Shown: positions 37,859 to 46,336, counted from the stretch's first letter. The stretch is DNA of 64,000 nucleotides from Mariniflexile litorale (GCF_031128465.2 NZ_CP155618.1:629501-693500); one strand, 5' to 3'. The notes: a model not told the origin generated them from the letters alone. Program-made: numbers and translations.

Positions 37859-39557
37859 TCAAACTGTCTAAAAACCTATTTTTCAACAACTCACAATTTG
37901 CCTTAAAAATCGCTCATTAAAATTGCGTATATCCTTTGTTTTTCATATTTTTATATATGAAATTCATCAACGGCTCCAACAGAAACCAACTCCCACTTTT
38001 TGCTTCTTCAATAGATGATGCCATTGCCCAAAACAATGAGGTTAGGCTCATAGACCTTTTTGTAGACAGCTTTAAACTCACTGATTTTGGATTCGATTTC
38101 GATTTTGTCGAAAATGGAAGACCAGCTTACCATCCTTCGGATCTGCTCAAACTATTCATTTACGGATACCTTAATCGCATTCGCTCCTCACGAGTCCTCG
38201 AGAAAGAATCTCAACGCAATATTGAGCTTATGTGGCTCTTAAAAAGACTTGTCCCTGATCATAATACTATTGCTAATTTTCGCAAGGACAATACTAAGCC
38301 CATTGCTAAGGTTTTTCGTGCCACAGTAAAAATGGCCTCCCACTTTGAGCTTATTGGTGGCACATTGGTCGCTGGAGACAGCACAAAACTTAGAGCACAA
38401 AATTCCAAGAAAAACAACTTTAACCCTGCAAAAATAGATCGTCACATTGCATACATTGATGCGCGATTAGAAGAATACGCCTTGGCTTTGTCTAAACAAG
38501 ATGGAGATACTAATAACAAAAAAGTCATAACTAAAAAGATTAGCAAACACCGTTTACAAAAACAAAAATACATCGCATATCAAAATATCATAGACTCCAC
38601 TGGAGTAACCCAAATATCGACTTCCGATCCTGATAGTCGTCAAATCATGACCCGAAACAACATCTCGGAAGTAGCCTATACCGTGCAAACAATTGTTGAT
38701 GCCCGCCATAACATCCCGATTGATTTTAAAGTGACCAACCAAAACGATTCCAAGGCCATGGGAGGCATGCTGCGCAGAACAAAGACCATTTTAAGAACAA
38801 ACAATTTTACGGCTCTTTTTGATAAAGGATATCACACTGGAAGTGAATTTAAAGCAGCTGATCAATTAGGTATTAAAACACTCGTAGCCATACCTAGTAT
38901 AGGCAGGGCTTCACAAGCTCCGGACACAAACTACAACTCCGAACACTTTGCCTATTGCAAGGAAAACGACACCTACACATGTCCACAGGGAAATATCCTA
39001 AAAAGCAATGGCAGCACCTATAAAGGCAATAATTACACATTCAAGCAGTACAAGACCAAAAAATGTAAAAACTGTCCCGTTAGAGACCTGTGCACCACTG
39101 CCAAAGCCAATGGAAAAGTAATACAGCGCAGTGAATACCAACATTACATTGAGCAGAATGCCATAAGAATGAAACAAGATCCAAAGGCTTACAAAAAAAG
39201 ACAGGCTATCGTAGAGCATCCTTATGGCGTAATAAAAAGACAATGGGGATTTTATTATATCATGACCAAGAAGACCATTGAACATGCCTCGGCAGATGTG
39301 GGTCTTATATTTTCTGCATATAACCTGCGTAGAATATTCAACTTAATTGACCACAATTCTCTAAAAGAGTACCTAAAAAGGCTGTTTTTGATTTTTTACA
39401 CCTATAGGACTGTTTTTAAAGCCTTTTGCCAAACCTATATCAATTCCAAAAACCAAAATATTTACCACAAAAAATATTATATGGTAACTTAAACCACCTA
39501 TTTTTACTTAATTTTAAATTAAAAAAATAAAAAAGCGATAGTTTTTAGACAAACTGC
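37859..39557 (+). mobile_element. IS1182-like insertion sequence, copy 2
   Basis: 1699 bp, nearly identical to copy 1 with a handful of substitutions, and inserted at the same point of another attC (ACCG | IS | CCGTTGGCA). Confidence 0.88.
37957..39492 (+). CDS. IS1182-family transposase, copy 2
   Basis: An intact 511-aa protein. It differs from copy 1 by a few residues (for example SFKLTDF for SLKLADF, EFKAADQ for EFNAAHQ). The catalytic regions are unchanged. Confidence 0.93.
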   Translation: MKFINGSNRNQLPLFASSIDDAIAQNNEVRLIDLFVDSFKLTDFGFDFDFVENGRPAYHPSDLLKLFIYGYLNRIRSSRVLEKESQRNIELMWLLKRLVPDHNTIANFRKDNTKPIAKVFRATVKMASHFELIGGTLVAGDSTKLRAQNSKKNNFNPAKIDRHIAYIDARLEEYALALSKQDGDTNNKKVITKKISKHRLQKQKYIAYQNIIDSTGVTQISTSDPDSRQIMTRNNISEVAYTVQTIVDARHNIPIDFKVTNQNDSKAMGGMLRRTKTILRTNNFTALFDKGYHTGSEFKAADQLGIKTLVAIPSIGRASQAPDTNYNSEHFAYCKENDTYTCPQGNILKSNGSTYKGNNYTFKQYKTKKCKNCPVRDLCTTAKANGKVIQRSEYQHYIEQNAIRMKQDPKAYKKRQAIVEHPYGVIKRQWGFYYIMTKKTIEHASADVGLIFSAYNLRRIFNLIDHNSLKEYLKRLFLIFYTYRTVFKAFCQTYINSKNQNIYHKKYYMVT

Positions 39558-39574
39558 CGTTGGCAACAATTTGG

Positions 39575-39587
39575 ATACGATTCGTAT
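39575..39587. promoter_or_regulatory. operator-like palindrome before the ParD-like gene
   Basis: ATACGATTCGTAT is a perfect 6+1+6 palindrome, 32 bp before the antitoxin start. It is followed by a TATATTTAC box that resembles a -7 element. This is typical of an autoregulated toxin-antitoxin promoter, so the cassette brings its own promoter. Confidence 0.55.
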
Positions 39588-39618
39588 TTGGTGTATATTT
39601 ACATCAAATAATTGAATT

Positions 39619-39858
39619 ATGGCAAGACAAAGTATATCATTCACAAAGCCAAACGATGAATGGCTAAAAACTCAAGTGGATAAAAAAGAGTATTCAAGTA
39701 AGAGTGAACTAATAAATGACTTAATTAGACAAGCCCGAAAACAACAAGTTGAAATTAACTGGATTCGCGCTAAATTGGAGAAAGCCGAAAATAGCGGGTT
39801 TACAAGTGAAAGTAAAAATGAAATTTTAGCTCTATCAAAGTCTTTACTTAATGACTAA
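39619..39858 (+). CDS. cassette 10: ParD-like antitoxin
   Basis: A 79-aa protein with the ribbon-helix-helix N-terminus of ParD/CC2985-type antitoxins (SISFTKPNDEWLKTQVDKKE, SSKSELINDLIRQAR) and a C-terminal toxin-neutralising helix. It overlaps the toxin gene by 8 nt. Its segment at 39799-39828 is also found, one base shorter, inside the broken cassette 8 gene. Confidence 0.88.
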   Translation: MARQSISFTKPNDEWLKTQVDKKEYSSKSELINDLIRQARKQQVEINWIRAKLEKAENSGFTSESKNEILALSKSLLND

Positions 39859-40138
39859 ATATAGATTAAGCAATGAAGCTAAAAATGACTTGATACGGAT
39901 TCATCATTACGGTGTGAAAAAATTTGGAATAACTCAAGCGGACAAATACTTTGAATCATTTTTTAAATATTTTGAAATTATTACCCAAAGACCCTTTTCA
40001 TTTGAATCGGTTGACTATATTAAAAAAGACTACAGACGTTGTGTTTGTGAAGTTGATAGCATTTATTTTAAAGTAAATGAGGATATTGTAGAAATAATGG
40101 CAATTGTCGGAAGACAGGATTTGAATGAAAAACTGTAA
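39851..40138 (+). CDS. cassette 10: RelE/ParE-family toxin
   Basis: A 95-aa protein with the ParE layout (YRLSNEAKNDLIRIHHYGVK, YIKKDYRRCVCEVDSIYFKV, IVEIMAIVGRQDL). ParE toxins of this subfamily poison gyrase and stop replication. It is translationally coupled to the antitoxin. Toxin-antitoxin cassettes are known to stabilise long integron arrays. Confidence 0.88.
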   Translation: MTKYRLSNEAKNDLIRIHHYGVKKFGITQADKYFESFFKYFEIITQRPFSFESVDYIKKDYRRCVCEVDSIYFKVNEDIVEIMAIVGRQDLNEKL

Positions 40139-40163
40139 TCTAAATTAATAAAAACTGTTGCCA

Positions 40164-40818
40164 ATCGAGTAGACGGCTGACTACCAAAAAATAGCCAGTG
40201 CGCCTCTCACACCACCGTACGTACGGGCCTCGTATACGGCGGTTCGTAAATCATCATACCAAAGCTCTTTGCACCCTTGGCACTATCTTCTAATTTAAGC
40301 ATAGGCTACCACTAGTGCTCCTATGCGAATTTTGAAGAGAATTACGTTCAGTCCTTCCCTACTTGTGAGTCCATCGGAGGTATTGCCTCTGCTCGTTTCC
40401 TGTAGGTACTATGACCTCTGCTGACTTCTCCAAATAACCAACTCGTAGTTTTGAAGATCTCCCCAGGTAATGACATCTTCTTTCTCTCAATCACTGCCGT
40501 ATCTACATACTTACCCTTTTTATAATCTTGGGGCATTACAATGATGTGCTTGCTTACCCAAGTAAATATGCCTCTGTATACGGTTTCTGTTCGTCAGTAC
40601 CGAGGTTTGTAGTTACCAACGCGCCAGCTGGCTCATTCGCTAAAAATGTCTACAAGACATTTTCTTAACGCTCTGCCCTCTTCAGATAAAACCTCACGGT
40701 TTTCACCCTTGCGACTTACTAATACTTCAAGACGTTACTCCTGCGCATAAGGGACTTGCACCCTCTAGATTAATTATTTACCTTTCGGCAAATAAAATGA
40801 TGCCCATGCTGGGCACAC
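40164..40818 (-). mobile_element. ORF-less group II intron (copy 6), 655 bp
   Basis: It has the same ends as the large copies (minus reading GTGTGCCCAGC...CTACTCGAT) and the same target (TTGCCA|AC). Domain V is nearly identical (with CGTACGTACGGTGGT kept). The domain VI stem has a different sequence but still pairs (CTGGCTA/TAGTCAG with one G-U). The RT ORF is absent. About 40620-40710 contains sequence not found in the other copies. Divergence at many positions shows that it is not a simple recent deletion. Confidence 0.85.
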
Positions 40819-40947
40819 ACAAGGGCTAAAATCAATTGCTTGGGCATCGCTTACATGGAAAATTCCTGCGGAATTTTCCACTGGTTCGTTCCCTTTTGCT
40901 AAATTCACAGCTAAACGTCGCAACAAATCTTAGCCGAAACGTTGTAA
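40819..40947 (+). other. attC site 10 (right part; R'' left part at 40158-40163)
   Basis: It resumes ACAAGGGCTAAAATCAATTGC and ends CAACAAATCTTAGCCGAAAC GTTGTAA (40941-40947). The arms GGCTAAAATCAATTGC and AATCTTAGCC pair. The tip is GAAAATTCCTGCGGAATTTTC. Confidence 0.75.
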
Positions 40948-40981
40948 AACATTTAACACAAATAACTATCAAATTAAACAA

Positions 40982-41587
40982 ATGAAAATTATTAAACTTA
41001 CACTTTTATTTATTGCAATCTCTACATTGACTAATTGTGCATCTGGCTACAAAATGATTGAGCCAAAATCCATTAATTACATTTCGACTAATGAAACCGA
41101 TAATGTAAAACTTGAATACAAATACGATTTACTTGATAAAAAATACGCTAAAAAAGAACTAAAAAAAGGAGTCAAACTTGTTGCTATAAAAATAACTAAC
41201 AATTCTGAAAAAGATATAATGTTTGGAAGAGATACGAAATTGACTTATGCAAATGGAAGTGAAATTTATGTAATGGAAAACGAAAAAGTTTTTAAGACTC
41301 TAAAACAAAGTCCAGCTTCTTATTTATGGTATTTGCTATTAACACCTATGAATTTTTATACGGCTGAAAACGGTCAGCAAACGAGTTCAACACCAATTGG
41401 ACTTATAGTTGGTCCTGGTTTAGCTGGTGGAAATATGATAGCAGCAGGTTCTGCTAATAAAAAGTTTAGAACAGAAGTGTTGGAATATAATATTAATGGT
41501 ACTTTGATTAAAAAAGGAGAAACTAAATATGGATTAATCGGAATTAAATCTGATTCATTCGATTCACTAAAATTGAAAATCGAGTAA
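40982..41587 (+). CDS. cassette 11: hypothetical lipoprotein
   Basis: A 201-aa protein with a lipoprotein signal (LTLLFIAISTLTNC; Cys at residue 19) and a mature domain of mixed beta character, including a glycine-rich hydrophobic stretch (SSTPIGLIVGPGLAGGNMIA). No family was recognised. It is a single-gene cassette and intact. Confidence 0.78.
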   Translation: MKIIKLTLLFIAISTLTNCASGYKMIEPKSINYISTNETDNVKLEYKYDLLDKKYAKKELKKGVKLVAIKITNNSEKDIMFGRDTKLTYANGSEIYVMENEKVFKTLKQSPASYLWYLLLTPMNFYTAENGQQTSSTPIGLIVGPGLAGGNMIAAGSANKKFRTEVLEYNINGTLIKKGETKYGLIGIKSDSFDSLKLKIE

Positions 41588-41596
41588 AAAAACGTT

Positions 41597-41723
41597 TTAC
41601 GACACCTAAAAACAATTGCGGTTTAGTGCTTAATCAATGGTCGTTGCGTGTTTGTAACGTCTGATTTTCCTTCGGAAAATCCTCGTATACAAAACCGTAA
41701 CTATTCTTATATAAACGTTAGTC
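41597..41723 (+). other. attC site 11, uninterrupted, 127 bp
   Basis: R'' is TTACGAC (41597-41603), with the usual AAC changed to GAC. R' is GTTAGTC (41717-41723). The arms GTCGTTGCGTGTTTG and ACAAAACCGTAAC pair partly, with the tip GATTTTCCTTCGGAAAATC. Confidence 0.75.
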
Positions 41724-41747
41724 ACAAGCTGAAAAAAATTGAGACAA

Positions 41748-41762
41748 TTACCAAATTGGTAA
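41748..41762. promoter_or_regulatory. operator-like palindrome before the HigBA-like genes
   Basis: TTACCAAATTGGTAA is a 7+1+7 palindrome, followed by GTGTATTTGCG that contains a TAnnTTG-like -7 box. It is 35 bp before the toxin start, a likely binding site for the HigA-like antitoxin. Confidence 0.55.
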
Positions 41763-41796
41763 CTTTTTTAGTGTATTTGCGTCAAACAAGTATAAT

Positions 41797-42091
41797 GTGC
41801 GAGTAATAGCGAAACGAACTTTACGAGATTTTTGGGAAAAACACGCTGATTGTGAAGAACAATTAAAAATCGTGGTATAGAGAAACCGAAAAATCCGAAT
41901 GGAACAACATCAACGAATTAAAAAGTGACTATCCAAGTGCTAGTATATCAAAAGACAATCGAATTGTTTACAACATTAAAGGTAATAATTATCGTTTGAT
42001 TGTAAAATTCAACTTTGAATACAGAATATGTTGGATAAGGTTTATTGGAACTCACGCAGAATATGACAAAATTGACGCAAATAACATCTGA
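41797..42091 (+). pseudogene. cassette 12: HigB-like toxin, frameshifted
   Basis: From GTG 41797 the frame encodes RVIAKRTLRDFWEKHADCEE, typical of HigB mRNA interferases, and hits a stop at 41878. Removing one A from the A5 run at 41865-41869 restores SWYRETEKSEWNNINELK ... IWIRFIGTHAEYDKIDA to the stop at 42089-42091, about 98 aa. The start is GTG, or an ATG lost by mutation. As read the toxin is dead while the antitoxin is intact. Confidence 0.8.
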
Positions 42092-42093
42092 TT

Positions 42094-42450
42094 ATGAAAA
42101 TATCACCGATTAGAAACGAAAAAGACTATCAAAAAGCACTCGGAAGACTTGAGGATATTTTTGATGCAAAAAAAGGAACGGAAGAAGGTGACGAATTGGA
42201 AATCCTTTCAATCTTGATTGACCGATACGAAAATGAAAATTTTCCAATCGGAATGCCCGATCCAATCGAGGCTATTAAGTTCCGAATGGAACAAATGGGA
42301 ATGAATCAAAAAGATTTAGCAGAAGTTGTTGGATTTAAAAGTAGAGTAAGTGAAATACTAAATAAAAAACGAAAACTGACTTTATCTATGATTAGAAAAC
42401 TGAACACTAATCTACATATACCAACTGAAGTTTTAGTTCAAGATTATTAA
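42094..42450 (+). CDS. cassette 12: HigA-like antitoxin
   Basis: A 118-aa protein with a C-terminal XRE helix-turn-helix (IEAIKFRMEQMGMNQKDLAE, SRVSEILNKKRKLTLSMIRK) and the N-terminal segment found in HigA-type antitoxins encoded after HigB. The gene starts 2 nt after the toxin stop. It is expected to neutralise HigB and bind the palindrome upstream. Confidence 0.88.
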   Translation: MKISPIRNEKDYQKALGRLEDIFDAKKGTEEGDELEILSILIDRYENENFPIGMPDPIEAIKFRMEQMGMNQKDLAEVVGFKSRVSEILNKKRKLTLSMIRKLNTNLHIPTEVLVQDY

Positions 42451-42463
42451 AAATAAAGCCAGT

Positions 42464-42520
42464 GGCTAACACTGTGTCAAATATTACTATTTTAGACTTA
42501 ACTAAAGGTCATTGCCAACA
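42464..42520 (+). other. terminal, degenerate attC remnant
   Basis: R'' GGCTAAC (42464-42470) mirrors the cassette 12 start GTTAGTC with a G-T change. The left arm can be followed (ATTACTATTTTAGACTTAAC, then AAAGGTCATTGCC) by comparison with attC 6, but no tip stem, right arm or R' core follows. It marks the end of the array. Confidence 0.65.
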
Positions 42521-42525
42521 AGAAT

Positions 42526-42764
42526 GGAAAATCCGTTTGACCATTAAAAATAATGAAATATTAAGAGAGCCGATTCTAGAAATAGTGAAAAATCAATTGG
42601 AAAATAATGCCCCTCCTGAAACAAAAATTACATATAACAAATTAACAAAGAATGGATACAATGACTTTCAATCCCGACAGATGATAGGACAATGTGTGGC
42701 TATAGAATTGTTTGAAATTATTAAAATGGGGTTACTATCTAAATATTCACTAAACACTATTTAG
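42526..42764 (+). CDS. hypothetical protein fragment after the cassette array
   Basis: An open frame extends from the attC remnant into sequence reading KIRLTIKNNEILREPILEIV ... NGYNDFQSRQMIGQCVAIEL and ends at 42764. The upstream part of the frame is the attC remnant, so the true N-terminus may be lost or start at a non-ATG codon near 42526. It is likely the chromosomal gene, or an old cassette, truncated at the array end. The family is unknown. Confidence 0.4.
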
Positions 42765-42864
42765 CTTTTAGGCTCTGGCTTTCTATCCATAAGACGGCGC
42801 TTTGTAAGATAGTGTCTTTTTTAAAGAGCATTATAGCTTAAAGTACTCACAATATGGATTATAT

Positions 42865-43965
42865 TTATTTCTGTTCATGTACCCAACTATCCTTAAACAT
42901 ACTCTTGTCTAATTCTGAGTCTCTATACTTATAAGCCTCTGCTTTAGTTTTAAAATACGCAACGCTTATATAATACCTTTTTGTTCTTAGATTTTGAAAA
43001 ACTTCAATATCTATATTATGTTTTTTTAAATTTTCTTTTAGTTTATCAACATTATGTTTATCATACAGTACATGTACTATAACATAATATCCTTGTATTA
43101 TTTTAGATGAGTCTTCTGGGTTTCCAAGAATATTAACTTTATTCTGCTTCACTACTTTTCTATTAATAGAATCAACCTTTTTTTGAAACCTCTCTAATTC
43201 ATCAATTCTATCAATGACTTCTTTTTTAGAAGCTTCTATGGAAATTTTAACTGAATCCAATATTCTATTGAAAGATTGTTGATTCTCAGCTACATTTATT
43301 TTTACTTCTTTATTTTCGGATTCCGATTTTAACAAATGTTCTATTGATTCAAGCTTGGATATAGTGTTTTTTTCAAAGACACTAGACGTCTTTTTTGATA
43401 TAGGATTAATCCCTCGTATCCTCCAAATTAATCCAGTATTAAACTGATAATGATTTCCTAAACCTTCATCATTATTACTATTTAATTTACCTACAATATT
43501 AGTTGAAACTCCAAGTCGTGGTGAAATCCAATATCTAAAACCTCCTGTTAGGTTTAAACTGGTTTTTGTTACATTTCCAATAATATGGGCACCTGTACCA
43601 AAACCTAATAACACATTAAAATTCTCATTGTCAAATAGTAATTTATCTAAATATAGATTAGCAAAAATATCAGCACTATAATAATTTTTTAAACCCTCAT
43701 TTAAATTTAACTTATTTGTAGAGAGGGTGATTGACGTAGACCAGTTACTAGTTATTGATCTTTCTGCTGTAATAAAAAAAGGAGTATTAAAATCTAAATC
43801 AGCTGAATCAAATGGCATTGGACCATTATTACTATTATCTATAAGGTTTGCACCAAATATGATATTGAATGAATAATTATCCACTCTTTTTGAAATCAAT
43901 GATTGTGAGAAACATTTAATTGACGTCATCAACATGAATGGAATTAGTAGCATTTTTGTTTTCAT
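42865..43965 (-). CDS. outer-membrane-type protein with C-terminal SPOR-like domain
   Basis: A 366-aa protein from ATG 43965, chosen because it begins with a signal peptide (KTKMLLIPFMLMTSIKCFSQ); the frame extends further upstream without a signal. Residues about 25-190 look like a small beta-barrel or porin-fold domain, followed by a coiled linker (NTISKLESIEHLLKSESENK). A SPOR-like C-terminal domain (GYYVIVHVLYDKHNVDKLKE ... FKTKAEAYKYRDSE) is presumed to contact peptidoglycan. It is the last gene of the polysaccharide cluster, so a role in anchoring or export is possible. Confidence 0.7.
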   Translation of the reverse strand: MKTKMLLIPFMLMTSIKCFSQSLISKRVDNYSFNIIFGANLIDNSNNGPMPFDSADLDFNTPFFITAERSITSNWSTSITLSTNKLNLNEGLKNYYSADIFANLYLDKLLFDNENFNVLLGFGTGAHIIGNVTKTSLNLTGGFRYWISPRLGVSTNIVGKLNSNNDEGLGNHYQFNTGLIWRIRGINPISKKTSSVFEKNTISKLESIEHLLKSESENKEVKINVAENQQSFNRILDSVKISIEASKKEVIDRIDELERFQKKVDSINRKVVKQNKVNILGNPEDSSKIIQGYYVIVHVLYDKHNVDKLKENLKKHNIDIEVFQNLRTKRYYISVAYFKTKAEAYKYRDSELDKSMFKDSWVHEQK

Positions 43966-43981
43966 AATTTCATTATTTATA

Positions 43982-46336
43982 TTAAAATATATTAAACTTT
44001 TTTTTGTTTTTAGACGTGGCACTGTACCCATATCCATAGCCGTAATTGTATCCATAACCATATCCGTGAGATTTTTTATAATTAACTGCATTAACTACAT
44101 AACCTACATTTTCAATACCTTGTTCTTCAAAAAGTTTTGAAGAATAAGTTATTAGATTCTTTTCCGTATAATCAGATCGAACAATATAGAGTAGCCCGTC
44201 GGCTAATTTGGAAATAATTAAAGTGTCGGACACCAATAGAGTCGGTGCAGTATCAAAGATGATATAATCATATGTTTTTTTTAATTCTTCAACAAGTAAT
44301 TCTAAGCGTTTACTAGATAGAAGTAATGTAGGATTTGGAGGTATTTCACCTGCTAAGAGGATATCAAAATGATTAGACTTTATTGTAACCTTTTCTACTA
44401 AAGATTGCCAGCAAATAGAATCATCAATTAAATAGTTTGATAAGCCCTTGTCTTTTTTTGTTTTCCCAATAAAATTATGTAATTGAGGATTTCTAAAATC
44501 TACTCCCATAAGTAAGACTTTTTTATTTAATTGCGAAAAGCTACTTGCTAAATTAAAAGACACCAATGTTTTACCTTCTCCTTTTATGGCGGAGGTTACA
44601 AAAATCACATTTCCTAAATCTTTTTCTTTTTTAAGTATTATAAACTTAATATTATGGACTAACGTTCTAAAAGCCTCAGCCAGTTGACTGTTTTCTGCTT
44701 TTTTGTCTTGTTCTGTTATTATAGGAAGTTCCACCAAAACAGGCACTGCACTATTTAGCGTTTCAACATCCTTGTTTATAAAAATTTTAGTATTCAATTG
44801 CATTCTTATGTATAAAATCACAAATGGTATTAGCATACCTACAATTATAGCTACCAGATAAATAATTTTTCTTTTTGGAAATACTGGTGTTGAATTGGTA
44901 ATACCATAATCTATAACTTTTAGATTAGATACCGTTACTGCTAAATTAATAGATGCTTCTTCTCTTTTTTGCAATAACAGTAAATACAAGCTTTCTTTTA
45001 AATTCTGTTGACGGTCAATATTTCTTAACACCTTTTCCTTTTGTGGTAGTGTTTTAAACATTCCTACGGCAGCTTGTTGAGCCTTTTCATTGTGTTTGAG
45101 TGTAGTTTCTAATTGAATTGAATAATCTTTTATAGATTTATTTACATTTAATTTTAGATCAACTAATGTTGATTTTAAGTTCTTCAAACTTGGATTATTC
45201 TTTCCTGCACTTTCTTTTATTTTGTTATATTCCAACACTACCACGTTGTATTTCTCGACTAGTTGATTAATAGTTTCACTCGTTAAACCTATGTTAGCTG
45301 GTAAAAGTTTAAAATCTTCTTCATTTTTTATACTAGTTAATAACTCATTAGTCAATAACAACTGTGTTTCAATATTAAATAATGCTTCATCCTTGAATGA
45401 TCTTTTTTGAAGTGTTTCATTGGCATCAACTTCAATAAAACTTAAGCTATTTTCTTGTTTATAATTCTTCTTAGCTCGTTCTATAGAATCTAACTCTTCC
45501 ATTAAATAATCAAATCGCTCATCAACAAAGGCAATTGTACGTTTTGAAACTTCTTGTCTATCAATAATACCGTCTTGTTTATATATATCGATAAGAGTAT
45601 TTAAAACAGACTTAGCATACATGCTATTAGTACTTCGTAACATTAATTTTAAAATATCACTATCCTTACCGTCTGATTCTACTTCTATTGATTCTATTAA
45701 ATTAAAAGTAGCATCTTCAACACTAATTATTTTGACATCAAAATAAGCGTCATGATTTAAGCTTAAGTCATGATTTTCGACAGGAGAAATTATAAAAGGA
45801 AAATCTTCTTTTTTGCCATTATACCAAAAACTGTCTGTTATTAACTCTTTTTCACTTAAAGTATTTGTTATTTTATATCCAGACTTCAAAATCTGGAGGC
45901 TGTATTTTAAGGGCTCTTCAATATTCTTACTAGGAGAAATGTATATTAAATTAAAGGGGGGATTGTAAATTTGCTTTGTTGCCAAGGTATTAGAATCATA
46001 ATAAGCTATATTCAGATTCATTTTTTTAATAACCTGCTCTAATAAACGATAGGATTTTAAAAGTGCAATTTCATTTTCAACATTGATGCTAGATTTATTA
46101 AAAAGCTTATTAACATCTAATGAAAATTCTGGAGCTTCTTTATTATCTAATATTTTCACTTTTGCTTGAGTATTGAAAACCGGAGCTGTAAAACTGAGAT
46201 ATAAATAAGCACCTATCGTTGTGATTAAAACAGAAATTAAAAACCAAGGCCAAAAAATTATAAATTTGCTCAATCGTTCTTTTAAATCAAAATATTCTTC
46301 TTTACTATTTAAATCAAGTTGACTCTTGTTGTTCAT
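43982..46336 (-). CDS. polysaccharide biosynthesis tyrosine autokinase (Wzc-like)
   Basis: A 784-aa inner-membrane protein. The Wzz domain has membrane helices at about 30-50 and 495-515 and a long periplasmic coiled coil between them. The cytoplasmic BY-kinase domain has the Walker A TSAIKGEGKT (about 580), a Walker A' (LLMGVDFRNP) and a Walker B IIFDTAPT. The C-terminus is a Tyr/Gly cluster (GYGYGYNYGYGYGY) for autophosphorylation. It controls polymer length and export with the Wza-like lipoprotein encoded just upstream (15 bp gap). Confidence 0.95.
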   Translation of the reverse strand: MNNKSQLDLNSKEEYFDLKERLSKFIIFWPWFLISVLITTIGAYLYLSFTAPVFNTQAKVKILDNKEAPEFSLDVNKLFNKSSINVENEIALLKSYRLLEQVIKKMNLNIAYYDSNTLATKQIYNPPFNLIYISPSKNIEEPLKYSLQILKSGYKITNTLSEKELITDSFWYNGKKEDFPFIISPVENHDLSLNHDAYFDVKIISVEDATFNLIESIEVESDGKDSDILKLMLRSTNSMYAKSVLNTLIDIYKQDGIIDRQEVSKRTIAFVDERFDYLMEELDSIERAKKNYKQENSLSFIEVDANETLQKRSFKDEALFNIETQLLLTNELLTSIKNEEDFKLLPANIGLTSETINQLVEKYNVVVLEYNKIKESAGKNNPSLKNLKSTLVDLKLNVNKSIKDYSIQLETTLKHNEKAQQAAVGMFKTLPQKEKVLRNIDRQQNLKESLYLLLLQKREEASINLAVTVSNLKVIDYGITNSTPVFPKRKIIYLVAIIVGMLIPFVILYIRMQLNTKIFINKDVETLNSAVPVLVELPIITEQDKKAENSQLAEAFRTLVHNIKFIILKKEKDLGNVIFVTSAIKGEGKTLVSFNLASSFSQLNKKVLLMGVDFRNPQLHNFIGKTKKDKGLSNYLIDDSICWQSLVEKVTIKSNHFDILLAGEIPPNPTLLLSSKRLELLVEELKKTYDYIIFDTAPTLLVSDTLIISKLADGLLYIVRSDYTEKNLITYSSKLFEEQGIENVGYVVNAVNYKKSHGYGYGYNYGYGYGYSATSKNKKKFNIF

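Noticed and set aside
18342-40818. Long near-identical repeats might be rRNA operons or a CRISPR-like array
   Set aside because: Each unit encodes a YADD reverse transcriptase and ends in group II domains V/VI; spacing and content do not fit rRNA or CRISPR.
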